Positions 25,283-32,624 of a stretch of 32,624 bases of DNA are shown here, in pieces. Origin of the DNA: Candidatus Pelagibacterales bacterium (lineage in GTDB: Bacteria > Pseudomonadota > Alphaproteobacteria > TMED109); contig NYVM01000053.1 in NCBI GenBank assembly GCA_002684605.1, positions 33,636 through 66,259 on the forward strand. Reading direction: 5' to 3'. A program made the translations under genes and the position numbers. The number at the start of each line of letters is the position of its first letter. Position 1 is the first letter of the stretch. Below the pieces are notes generated by a model. It saw only the letters and a program-made list of their open reading frames with translations. It ran no database searches and was not told where the DNA came from.

Positions 25283-26185
25283 TCAAGTTTTAAATAATTT
25301 TAATTTAAGTTTTGAATAAGATTGTTTAACTGAAGCATTTTCTGTATCAATTATTAAATCAGCTTTTGAATATAAGGACACCCTCTCATTTAAAATGTTA
25401 TTTAAATCTTCCATTGCTCTAGGATTAGAATTCATTGGCCTAGAATCTCCTTGCATTAAAACTCTAGACATATGTTCTTTAGGACTTGCCTTAATCCAAA
25501 CAGTAAAATAATTATTTAACAAATAATTGTATGTTTCTTTTTCAGAAACAATACTTCCTCCCGTTAGAAGTATTAAATTTTTATGATTTTTATGAAAAGA
25601 ACTAACTATATCGTATTCAAATCTCCTATACATGCCTTGACCACCAAGTTCTATTATTTCATTAATATTCATACCACCTAAAATTTCAATTTCATTAGAT
25701 ACTTCAAATACAGGAGTATTAAACTCTTTATGAAGCATATTACCTAATGTAGATTTCCCCGCACCTCTTAGACCAATAAATGCAATTTTATTTTTATTCT
25801 TTTTAAGTGTGTTATCTCTATAAATGTTCTCTATTAAACTATAAACTTTTTTTAATTGTTCAGGGGAAAACTCACTAAGTTTATTATCAAGAGTTCCTAG
25901 CTCTAATTGATTATAGTCATTTTCAAAAAGCATATCAGAAAGCGACATGTTGAGTGCATAAGCAATATTTTTTAAAATAGATATGGAAGGATTTGCTTTA
26001 CCACCTTCTAATTGAGCTAAATACCTAATCGAAGTCCCAGATAAACTTGCTAAAAGTTTTCTTGTTATTCCTCTTTTAGATCTATATTTTTTTACCATCA
26101 AACCTAAATTATTTAATCTGATACTTTCTTCTTCTATAGCTTTTAATGATAAAAGATTATTTTCTTGATCTAATATTTTATTCAT
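25283..26185 (-). CDS. boxR: BoxR/BzdR-type transcriptional regulator (HTH + shikimate-kinase-like domain)
   Basis: The 300-residue protein has the two-domain architecture of BzdR/BoxR. An XRE-type helix-turn-helix spans about residues 28-85 (TRKLLASLSGTSIRYLAQLEGGKANPSISILKNIA). A short linker follows, then a shikimate-kinase-like domain with P-loop GLRGAGKSTLG at 138-148. Members of this family repress aromatic-degradation promoters and release DNA on binding benzoyl-CoA. They do not act as shikimate kinases. It lies between boxC (same strand, 45 bases downstream) and the divergent flavodoxin gene, so it probably controls both transcripts. Confidence 0.93.
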   Translation of the reverse strand: MNKILDQENNLLSLKAIEEESIRLNNLGLMVKKYRSKRGITRKLLASLSGTSIRYLAQLEGGKANPSISILKNIAYALNMSLSDMLFENDYNQLELGTLDNKLSEFSPEQLKKVYSLIENIYRDNTLKKNKNKIAFIGLRGAGKSTLGNMLHKEFNTPVFEVSNEIEILGGMNINEIIELGGQGMYRRFEYDIVSSFHKNHKNLILLTGGSIVSEKETYNYLLNNYFTVWIKASPKEHMSRVLMQGDSRPMNSNPRAMEDLNNILNERVSLYSKADLIIDTENASVKQSYSKLKLKLFKT

Positions 26186-26211
26186 TTACAACTTTCACTA
26201 CTAATGATATC

Positions 26212-26239
26212 AAATAAATGCATTATAGTGCATTTATTT
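26212..26239. promoter_or_regulatory. candidate BoxR operator, perfect 11+6+11 inverted repeat
   Basis: AAATAAATGCA (26212-26222) and TGCATTTATTT (26229-26239) are exact reverse complements around a 6-base spacer. It sits in the 89-base divergent region between boxR and the flavodoxin gene. The TGCA-N6-TGCA core recurs at 25256-25269. TGCA-containing operators have been described for BzdR/BoxR in other bacteria, which supports the assignment. Confidence 0.7.
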
Positions 26240-26274
26240 AACAAATGTAAACTTATTTAACTTTGGATAAAAAT

Positions 26275-26742
26275 ATGAGTTCTAACAATTTACTAATATT
26301 AGTTGCTACAATGACTGGCACAGCACTTATGGCAGCTGAAGATATAGCTGAATATTGTGAAAATAATGATATAAAAACAATAATTCATGAAATGGATGAT
26401 CTTCAAATTAGTGAAATAATAAACGTTAATAGTCCTGTTTTAATTTGTTCTTCTACCTATGGACAAGGCGATGTTCCTGACGGATCCCAAGAATTCTATA
26501 ATGAATTAAAACAGGCAGCCCCAGATCTATCTAACGTAAAATATAGTGTTTTTGGTTTAGGCGATATGACTTATAGAGACACATTTGCTTATGGTGGTAA
26601 AAAGTTCTTTGACTTGTTAAAATCTTTAGGTGCAAACTCTTTAGGAGAACCTTTTTATCATGATGCCTCAGACGGAACATTACCTGAAGAAATAGCTGTT
26701 GATTGGTTTAAAGATAATATAATGCAATTAATAAAAAGTTAA
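26275..26742 (+). CDS. flavodoxin-domain protein (MioC-like), candidate electron carrier for BoxB
   Basis: This is 155 residues from the ATG at 26275. A TTG 12 bases upstream is also in frame but offers nothing. The flavodoxin fold shows in ILVATMTGTALMAAEDIAEYC (phosphate loop T-x-T-G-T), STYGQGDVPDGSQEFYNEL (first flavin loop), and VFGLGDMTYRDTFAYGGKKFFDLLKSLGA (second loop). These are typical of short FMN flavodoxins related to MioC and the flavodoxin domains of diflavin reductases. It is the first gene of the unit with benzoate-CoA ligase, behind the putative BoxR operator. This suggests a role in delivering electrons to BoxB, since no BoxA reductase is seen. That function is inferred. 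Confidence 0.88.
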   Translation: MSSNNLLILVATMTGTALMAAEDIAEYCENNDIKTIIHEMDDLQISEIINVNSPVLICSSTYGQGDVPDGSQEFYNELKQAAPDLSNVKYSVFGLGDMTYRDTFAYGGKKFFDLLKSLGANSLGEPFYHDASDGTLPEEIAVDWFKDNIMQLIKS

Positions 26743-26754
26743 GTAGAGCTAATA

Positions 26755-28284
26755 ATGAACATAAAATATAATGCTGCATATGATTTGTTAAAGAGAAATA
26801 TTGATAAAAATCCCGAAAAAATTGCCTTTATAGATAATAACAATTCGATTACCTATAAAGAATTATTTGATAGAATAAAAGCCTTTTCATATTCTATAAA
26901 AAAACATCAAATAAAAGAAAATGATAGAATTATTTTATGTATGCATGATTCTATTGAATATCCAATTGTATTTTTAGGATTAATATGGGCGGGTATAATT
27001 CCCATATGTATAAATACAATGCTTCCACAAAAAGACTATGAATATATGCTCGAAGATTCAGAGGCTAAAGCTGTTATTACTTCTTCTAATTTAAAAGATT
27101 GTTTTTTATCAATAATTAAAAAATTAAAGAATAAACCATTACTAATTATTAATGAGGATGATAAATTAAACAGCCTTAATATGCTTATAAATCAAACAGA
27201 TAATTATATACAAAACCCCTTTGATACTCATGGAGATGATGTTGCCTTTTGGCTTTATTCTTCAGGCTCTACAGGGACTCCTAAAGGCACATTGCATATA
27301 CATAAAAGCTTAATAGCCACGGCAAATACCTATGCAAAAAAAGTAATTAAGATAAATAAAAATGATATCTGTTTTTCTGCGGCCAAACTTTTTTTTGCTT
27401 ATGGTTTAGGAAATGCGCTTACCTTTCCTATGAGCGTTGGAGCTACATCTATATTAATGACAGATAGACCAACCGCAGAATCTGTTTCTAATATTATTAA
27501 AAAATACTCTGTTACATTGTTTTTTGGCGTACCAACCTTATATGCTGCACTTTTAAACTCCAATATAAATATAGAGGATTATATATCCTTAAGGCTTTCA
27601 GTGTCTGCTGGAGAAGCATTACCTGCTCATCTATGTAAAAAATGGAGCGAAATATTAGGTATAAGCATTTTAGATGGAATAGGTTCTACTGAAATGTTAC
27701 ATATTTTTATATCTAATACAGTTGAAGAAACTATTCCAGGAGCTTCTGGTAGACCAGTAGAAGGATATAAAGCAAGACTTATTAAGGATGATGGCACAAA
27801 AGCTTTAGACGATGAAATTGCTGAATTAGAAATTCAAGGACCTTCAAGCGCTATATCTTATTGGAAAAAACCAGAAAAATCTCAAATAACCTTTAAAGAA
27901 AATTGGGTAAAAACTGGTGATAAGTACATTAGAAGTAAAAATGGTATATATACATACTGTGGAAGAGCTGATGATATGATGAAAGTATCGGGTCAATACG
28001 TTTCGCCCTTTGAAGTGGAAGGGGCATTACAAAGTCATAAAGGCGTCTTAGAAGCTGCCGTGGTTGCCGAAAAAGATGATAATAATTTAATTAAGCCAAA
28101 AGCCTTTATCGTTTTAAATAATAATATTTTAGCATCTAAAGATTTAGAATTAGAACTAACAAACCATGTAAAAAATCAATTAACACCCTTTAAATACCCA
28201 AGATGGTATGAATTTGTGGAAAATTTACCTAAAACTGCCACAGGCAAGATTCAAAGGTTTAAACTAAGAGGTAAAAATGGATGA
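26755..28284 (+). CDS. bclA: benzoate-CoA ligase family protein
   Basis: This ATP-dependent ligase activates benzoate (or a close analogue) to the CoA thioester, with AMP and PPi released. The 509-residue protein carries the AMP-binding motif YSSGSTGTPKGT at 168-179. It also has the family-typical FSAAKLFFAYGLGNALTFPMSVGAT and TLFFGVPTLYAALL, KTGDKYIRSKNGIYTYCGRADDMMKVSGQYVSP, and a C-terminal catalytic Lys in KTATGKIQRFKLR. AKLFFAYGLGN is a hallmark of benzoate- and hydroxybenzoate-CoA ligases. The first start lies 12 bases after the flavodoxin stop, and the stop overlaps the next start by 8 bases. Confidence 0.95.
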   Translation: MNIKYNAAYDLLKRNIDKNPEKIAFIDNNNSITYKELFDRIKAFSYSIKKHQIKENDRIILCMHDSIEYPIVFLGLIWAGIIPICINTMLPQKDYEYMLEDSEAKAVITSSNLKDCFLSIIKKLKNKPLLIINEDDKLNSLNMLINQTDNYIQNPFDTHGDDVAFWLYSSGSTGTPKGTLHIHKSLIATANTYAKKVIKINKNDICFSAAKLFFAYGLGNALTFPMSVGATSILMTDRPTAESVSNIIKKYSVTLFFGVPTLYAALLNSNINIEDYISLRLSVSAGEALPAHLCKKWSEILGISILDGIGSTEMLHIFISNTVEETIPGASGRPVEGYKARLIKDDGTKALDDEIAELEIQGPSSAISYWKKPEKSQITFKENWVKTGDKYIRSKNGIYTYCGRADDMMKVSGQYVSPFEVEGALQSHKGVLEAAVVAEKDDNNLIKPKAFIVLNNNILASKDLELELTNHVKNQLTPFKYPRWYEFVENLPKTATGKIQRFKLRGKNG

Positions 28285-29050
28285 AGATAATGATTTTATT
28301 TATATAAATGGTTTTAAAATAGAAATTAAAGTTATTTCACAAAATTCTAATTTGGAACCTATTATTTTCTTGCACGAAGGTTTAGGTAGCGTTTCATTAT
28401 GGAAAGATTTTCCATTAAAAGTTTCAAAAGCTACAAATAGAGATGTAATATTATATTCTCGAATAGGTATGGGAAAGTCATCTCCTATAAGAGAAAATAG
28501 AAAATCAACCTACATGCACGATGAGGCAAATATATATTTACCTCAAATCATCAAAAGTTTAAACCTATCTGAAGTAATTTTATTTGGTCACTCTGATGGA
28601 GCTTCAATTGCATTAATATATGCAGGCAGTGGTTTTAAAGTAAAATCTCTTATTTTGGAAGCTCCACATGTGTTTGTAGAAGATATTTCAATAAAAGGAA
28701 TAGAATATGCAAAAAAAATGTGGCATAGCAATGACTTAAAGAATAAACTTTCTAAATATCATAAAGATGTAAGTGGGGCATTTAATGGGTGGTGTAATGC
28801 ATGGTTATCAAAAGAGTTTAGAAAATGGAATATTGAAAGCTACTTAAAAAATATTAATTTACCAATCATGTTGATACAAGGTCTAAATGATGAGTACGGA
28901 ACTTTAAAACAATTAGATAGTATAGATAAAAATGTTATTAATAAAACCTACAGGATAGAGATAGAAGACTGTGGTCACAGTCCTCACTCTCAATACCCTA
29001 AAGAAATTATAAATAAGATAAAATATTTTTTATCTTATAATTTAACTTAA
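28277..29050 (+). CDS. alpha/beta hydrolase, possible aromatic acyl-CoA/ester hydrolase
   Basis: The 257-residue alpha/beta-hydrolase has [15 protein letters not shown] (oxyanion region, HEG in place of HG), nucleophile Ser106 in GHSDG, an acid in IQGLNDEYG, and His in [11 protein letters not shown]. These are the expected triad. Its start overlaps the end of the ligase gene, so it is translationally coupled. Hydrolases next to box genes are known in other bacteria and have been suggested to act on aromatic esters or CoA thioesters, for example to prevent CoA trapping. The actual substrate is unknown. Confidence 0.88.
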   Translation: MDEDNDFIYINGFKIEIKVISQNSNLEPIIFLHEGLGSVSLWKDFPLKVSKATNRDVILYSRIGMGKSSPIRENRKSTYMHDEANIYLPQIIKSLNLSEVILFGHSDGASIALIYAGSGFKVKSLILEAPHVFVEDISIKGIEYAKKMWHSNDLKNKLSKYHKDVSGAFNGWCNAWLSKEFRKWNIESYLKNINLPIMLIQGLNDEYGTLKQLDSIDKNVINKTYRIEIEDCGHSPHSQYPKEIINKIKYFLSYNLT

Positions 29051-30459
29051 ATTGACGGTAAATTTGATAACGCCATAGCAACTTCACTTTCATCATAGGC
29101 TTGGTCTTTTAATTTACCACCAAAATAATCCATGTATGCTTGCATATCAAAATGACCATGACCACATAGATTAAATAAAATTGTCTTGCTCTCTCCTTCT
29201 TCTTTTGCCTTTAAGGCCTCAACAATAGCACCTTTAACTGCATGATTGGCTTCAGGAGCTGGCAATATACCCTCTGCTTTAGCAAATGTTACACCTGCTT
29301 CAAAACACTCTAATTGTTTATAAGATGTACATTCAATATGCTCTTCATTTGCCAGATGACTAACTAATGGTGACATTCCATGATATCTTAATCCACCAGC
29401 ATGAAATCCAGGTGGCACAAAAGAGGAGCCTAAAGTATGCATTTTTACTAAAGGCGTTAAATGACCAGTATCACCAAAGTCATATGCAAATTTACCTTTT
29501 GTTAAAGTTGGGCAATTTGCAGGTTCTACAGCAACAATTCTTGTTTTACTTTCTCCTCTTAAGTTTCTTCCTATGTATGGAAATGATATTCCTGCAAAAT
29601 TAGACCCTCCACCAGTACATCCAACTATAACGTCTGGTTCATCACCCGCAATTTCTAATTGTTTAATACTTTCTTGCCCAATGATTGTTTGGTGTAATAA
29701 AACATGATTTAGAACACTTCCTAATGCATACTTTGTATCATCTCTCTGTGCTGCCATCTCCACTGCTTCTGATATAGCTATTCCTAGACTACCTGTACTG
29801 TCTGGACTATCTGCTAGTATAGCTCTTCCCGATTCTGTCTCATTACTTGGACTAGCCACACATCTCGCTCCAAAACTTTCCATTAAAGCTCGTCTATAAG
29901 GTTTTTGACCATAACTTACTTTAACCATATAAACATCTACTTCTAGACCAAAAATAGCCCCTGCATAGGCTAAAGATGATCCCCACTGACCCGCTCCGGT
30001 TTCAGTAGTTAATCTTTTTATACCTTCTTGCTTATTATAATAAGCTTGAGGAATTGCTGTATTGGGTTTATGACTTCCAGAAGGACTTACTCCCTCATAC
30101 TTATAATAAATTTTTGCAGGTGTATCTAAAGCTTTTTCTAATTTTCTTGCTCTATATAAAGGGCTTGGGCGCCACTGCCTGTAAATATCTCTAACTTGAT
30201 CTGGTATTTCTATTTCTCTATCAGTACTCACTTCTTGCATTATTAATTCCATAGGAAATAATGGGGCTAAATCAGCTGGTCCGATAGGTTCTTGTGTTCC
30301 AGGATTCAAAGGAGGAGCAAGTGGCGTTTTTAAATCTGAAGCTATATTATACCAATGAGTTGGCATCTCATACTCATTTAAATGAATTTTTACTCTTTCA
30401 TTTTCATAATTTGTTTGATCTAGTGCTGAAAGCACATCTTGTTCACCTTTTTTAAACAT
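29047..30459 (-). CDS. TrpB-like (TrpB2-type) PLP-dependent enzyme
   Basis: This 470-residue protein belongs to the TrpB2-like branch of tryptophan-synthase beta chains. The PLP Lys is K131 in [18 protein letters not shown], preceded by [11 protein letters not shown]. The phosphate-binding loop is [11 protein letters not shown]. The longer N-terminus ([24 protein letters not shown]) is typical of TrpB2, not of TrpB1. There is no trpA partner nearby. TrpB2 enzymes can act as serine/threonine deaminase-like or indole-scavenging enzymes. It follows the nitrilase-fold gene by 18 bases on the same strand and overlaps the tail of the alpha/beta hydrolase gene by 4 bases. Confidence 0.92.
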   Translation of the reverse strand: MFKKGEQDVLSALDQTNYENERVKIHLNEYEMPTHWYNIASDLKTPLAPPLNPGTQEPIGPADLAPLFPMELIMQEVSTDREIEIPDQVRDIYRQWRPSPLYRARKLEKALDTPAKIYYKYEGVSPSGSHKPNTAIPQAYYNKQEGIKRLTTETGAGQWGSSLAYAGAIFGLEVDVYMVKVSYGQKPYRRALMESFGARCVASPSNETESGRAILADSPDSTGSLGIAISEAVEMAAQRDDTKYALGSVLNHVLLHQTIIGQESIKQLEIAGDEPDVIVGCTGGGSNFAGISFPYIGRNLRGESKTRIVAVEPANCPTLTKGKFAYDFGDTGHLTPLVKMHTLGSSFVPPGFHAGGLRYHGMSPLVSHLANEEHIECTSYKQLECFEAGVTFAKAEGILPAPEANHAVKGAIVEALKAKEEGESKTILFNLCGHGHFDMQAYMDYFGGKLKDQAYDESEVAMALSNLPSI

Positions 30460-30477
30460 ATAACACCCCTTTAATAA

Positions 30478-31548
30478 CTATTTTTTTGACTTAACCCATA
30501 TTCCTCTATCATGCATTAATTTGATTTGTTTATCAATAATTTTTGATTTGTATTCTTTATGTTTCATTGGTTTATTATTTAAATATAAATTTTTTGGATA
30601 TATAGGATCTTTATATAACAATTGATATAATTCACTTCTAATATCTTTCATCCAGTTATCCCATTGAGCATTTTCCCTATGGTATCTTAGGGCTTCTATA
30701 TCTACCACCCCAGAAACATAGGTTGAAGAACCTCCATAATCTTGTTTACCAACTATTTTTCCTTTATAATCAATAAGAGAAGACCGTCCTCCAAAAGTAT
30801 CTATTGGAATATTACTTTCTTTTTGTAAATAGTATGTACCCATATTTGGGGCTAAAACATACATATTATTATCTAATGCTCGGGCACGGCTTTGTATTTC
30901 GAATATCTCATTTCCAGTTGCAGGATGAGGATAAGAAGCTCTATAAACAACCTCTGCTCCATTTAATGCAAGAGCTCTCGCATTTTCAGGATAAGAACCT
31001 TCATTAGCCATCATGATACCAAGTCTACCTATATCTGTCTCAACTACAGGCCAAAAAGCATCTAAATTATTTCCATATTTATCTATCCACCAATCATAAA
31101 TATCGTGAGGACAAACTGAGTGTTCAACTGGAAATAAAGGAGAAACTTTATAATGAATTAATATTACTTCTCCTGAAGGATCTATAATAAAACCACAATT
31201 AAAAAATCTATTTGGCCAATCTGGATGTCTTGCTTTAGCCTGAGCTATAATATAAGTATCATATTCTCGAGCTAAGCCTCCAAGCATATCTGTTTCCCAT
31301 CCAGGAATATCAATACAACATGTTTTTGCAAAATCTTCGTGATCAGCATCTAGGACTTCATCATTAAAACCCTGCAATGCTCCTTCAGGTATAGCTATTA
31401 GTCTTACAGGCAAAGATAAGCTTGATAACCAAGAAGCTGCTTTTGTTAAGTGCTTAATATGGGTTAAGTTTTCCTTAATATCAGACCTATGCCTTATTCC
31501 TCTTACAGTAGGGATCAATCCAACTGCTGTATATGGCTTAATACTCAT
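30478..31548 (-). CDS. nitrilase/amidase-fold protein lacking the catalytic cysteine
   Basis: This is 356 residues from the ATG at 31546-31548, with AAGGAAG 5-7 bases upstream. An ATG 21 bases earlier lies within that site. The carbon-nitrogen hydrolase fold is clear: Glu55 in LIAIPEGALQGF, Lys134 in LIHYKVSPLFP, and GIMMANEGSYPENARALALNGAEVVY. In aliphatic amidases the last motif reads IICDDGNYPE, with Cys as nucleophile. Here the aligned position is Ala181 (codon GCT). With the Cys gone the usual covalent mechanism is not possible, so it may be a binding protein, a regulator, or use a different chemistry. It is encoded upstream of the TrpB-like gene in one unit. Confidence 0.88.
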   Translation of the reverse strand: MSIKPYTAVGLIPTVRGIRHRSDIKENLTHIKHLTKAASWLSSLSLPVRLIAIPEGALQGFNDEVLDADHEDFAKTCCIDIPGWETDMLGGLAREYDTYIIAQAKARHPDWPNRFFNCGFIIDPSGEVILIHYKVSPLFPVEHSVCPHDIYDWWIDKYGNNLDAFWPVVETDIGRLGIMMANEGSYPENARALALNGAEVVYRASYPHPATGNEIFEIQSRARALDNNMYVLAPNMGTYYLQKESNIPIDTFGGRSSLIDYKGKIVGKQDYGGSSTYVSGVVDIEALRYHRENAQWDNWMKDIRSELYQLLYKDPIYPKNLYLNNKPMKHKEYKSKIIDKQIKLMHDRGIWVKSKK

Positions 31549-31626
31549 AATATCTTCCTTAAAATACAAATTAACAAAATTGAAGTCTGCAATTATACTT
31601 ACATATAATATATATTCTTAATAGTA

Positions 31627-32574
31627 TTATCCTAAAATTGATAATAATTTATTTATAACGTCTTTAGTTTTCGCTTTGCCTCCTAAATCTGGAGTAAAAG
31701 GCCCCCCATCTTTAGCATATTTTTTTATAGCATTATTAATTCTATTAGCAGACTTATATTCTCCTAAATAATTTAACATAAGAACCCCGCTCCATATAGC
31801 ACCTATAGGGTTTGCAATTCCCTTACCTACAATGTCAAATGCAGAACCATGAATAGGCTCAAACATAGATGGATATATTTTATTAGTATTAATATTTGCA
31901 GTAGCTCCTATTCCTAAACTACCTGTTAATGCAGATGCAAGGTCTGATAAAATATCTGCATGTAAATTTGTAGCAACTATGACGTCAATTTTCTCTGGGC
32001 TATTAACCATTACTGCTGTAGCTGCATCTACTAACAACTTACTTGTCTTAATTGAAGGGTATTTTTTACTAACCTCATAAAAAACCTTGTCCCAAAGCTT
32101 CATACCATGCCTTTGTGCATTAGATTTTGTAATTAATGTTAAATGCTTTTGGGGTCTTTTTAAAGCTAATTTAAAAGCATATTCATGAATTCTTCTGCAT
32201 CCTTCTCTAGTGAATATTGCTAATTCGCTTCCTACTTCTAAAGAAAGTCCTTTATGAACAATACCTCCGGAGCCAGCATATTCACCCTCACTATTTTCTC
32301 TGACTATTATCCAATCTATATTTTTTGCTAAATTTTTATTTAATGGTGTATTAATTCCCTCCATATATTTAGATGGTCGGATATTTGCAAATTGATCAAG
32401 TTTCTGACAAATTTCTAATCTAAGCCCCCATAAGGTTATATCGTCGTCAATATTTTTATCACCTACAGCACCAAAGAAAATTGCATCATGCATTTTTAAT
32501 TTATCTAAACCATCACTTGGCATCATTTTATTATATTTTTTAAAATAAGCACTCCCCCATTGATAATACTTTAG
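31627..32574 (-). CDS. isocitrate/isopropylmalate dehydrogenase-family protein (tartrate/malate dehydrogenase type), 5' end missing
   Basis: This NAD-dependent beta-decarboxylating dehydrogenase is truncated at its N-terminus. The reading frame stays open beyond the MMPSDG codons at 32521-32526. Codons up to the palindrome axis at 32574 encode LKYYQWGSAYFKKYNK, which matches the WG-x-x-YY-x-x-x-GRMMPxDGLD block of tartrate dehydrogenases. Further motifs are DAIFFGAVGDK, VRENSEGEYAGSGG, LTLITKSNAQRHGMKLWDKV, DAATAVMVNSPEKIDVIVATNLHADILSDLASALTGSLGIGATANIN, and MFEPIHGSAFDIVGKGIANP. The GDD region of isopropylmalate dehydrogenase is replaced as in the tartrate/D-malate group. The remaining N-terminus (about 50 residues) is lost because of the fold-back. 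Confidence 0.88.
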   Translation of the reverse strand, partial: LKYYQWGSAYFKKYNKMMPSDGLDKLKMHDAIFFGAVGDKNIDDDITLWGLRLEICQKLDQFANIRPSKYMEGINTPLNKNLAKNIDWIIVRENSEGEYAGSGGIVHKGLSLEVGSELAIFTREGCRRIHEYAFKLALKRPQKHLTLITKSNAQRHGMKLWDKVFYEVSKKYPSIKTSKLLVDAATAVMVNSPEKIDVIVATNLHADILSDLASALTGSLGIGATANINTNKIYPSMFEPIHGSAFDIVGKGIANPIGAIWSGVLMLNYLGEYKSANRINNAIKKYAKDGGPFTPDLGGKAKTKDVINKLLSILG

Positions 32575-32624
32575 CTAAAGTATTATCAATGGGGGAGTGC
32601 TTATTTTAAAAAATATAATAAAAT
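32525..32624. repeat. 100-bp perfect palindrome at the end of the window
   Basis: Bases 32575-32624 are the exact reverse complement of 32525-32574, with the axis in TTTAGCTAAA and no spacer. The left arm is coding sequence of the dehydrogenase gene; the right arm repeats it inverted and stops exactly at the last base. A perfect, spacerless palindrome that ends on the contig end is the mark of an assembly or amplification fold-back, not of a natural element. Confidence 0.95.

Noticed and set aside
25283..26185. Shikimate kinase function for the boxR product
   Set aside because: The P-loop domain is fused to an XRE helix-turn-helix and sits between box genes. This is the known regulator architecture, so the kinase-like domain is more likely a ligand sensor.
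32525..32624. Palindrome as a natural terminator, telomere hairpin or mobile element end
   Set aside because: It lies inside conserved coding sequence of the dehydrogenase and ends precisely at the contig end, so an artefact explains it better.

Overview
The window is AT-rich, densely packed bacterial DNA. Its gene set (box-type benzoyl-CoA oxygenation, LIV-type ABC importers, TLP1-type thiolase-like protein, Rhizobium-like sugar-acid dehydratase, FNR-type regulator) points to an alphaproteobacterium with a small, AT-rich genome of the marine type. That placement is inferred from gene content and base composition only. There is no rRNA or marker gene here to settle it.

Layout. (1) Positions 1-6261 hold catabolic enzymes: a truncated alpha/beta hydrolase, a crotonase, an SDR-fold protein whose catalytic Tyr and Lys appear lost, a NIPSNAP protein, a thiolase-like protein and an IlvD/EDD-type sugar-acid dehydratase. 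(2) Positions 6274-11023 are housekeeping: an RRM protein and a YaiI-family protein sharing a stop/start overlap, thiC behind a TPP riboswitch, a two-CBS-domain protein, small unknown genes and glyoxalase I. (3) Positions about 11100-17500 look like an accessory island ending at the 3' end of a tRNA-Glu(UUC) gene. It holds a GMC-oxidoreductase C-terminal remnant, a probable integrase C-terminal remnant, several small secreted proteins of unknown function (two of them paralogues), a K+-channel-like protein, an FNR-like regulator with a 27-residue membrane peptide, a DUF1772 protein, and a family of about 55-65 bp dispersed repeats, four of which lie just ahead of plus-strand genes. (4) Positions 17708-22148 are a complete five-gene LIV-type ABC importer operon. 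(5) Positions 22154-29050 are an aromatic-acid module: boxB and boxC, a BoxR/BzdR-type regulator, a flavodoxin, a benzoate-CoA ligase and an alpha/beta hydrolase. (6) Positions 29047-32574 are a minus-strand set: a TrpB-like PLP enzyme, an amidase/nitrilase-fold protein with Ala in place of the catalytic Cys, and a truncated isocitrate/isopropylmalate/tartrate dehydrogenase-family gene.

How it works together. The importer probably brings in benzoate or a related aromatic acid (inferred from adjacency), the ligase makes benzoyl-CoA, and BoxB/BoxC epoxidise and open the ring. The BoxR-like repressor probably senses benzoyl-CoA and binds two TGCA-N6-TGCA sites that I can see, one in each control region. 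BoxA (the usual reductase) and BoxD (the semialdehyde dehydrogenase) are absent from the window. The co-located flavodoxin is a candidate electron carrier, and this is the most interesting metabolic lead.

Caution: the last 100 bases (32525-32624) are a perfect palindrome ending exactly at the window edge. This looks like an assembly or amplification fold-back, so the terminal dehydrogenase gene is cut at 32574.
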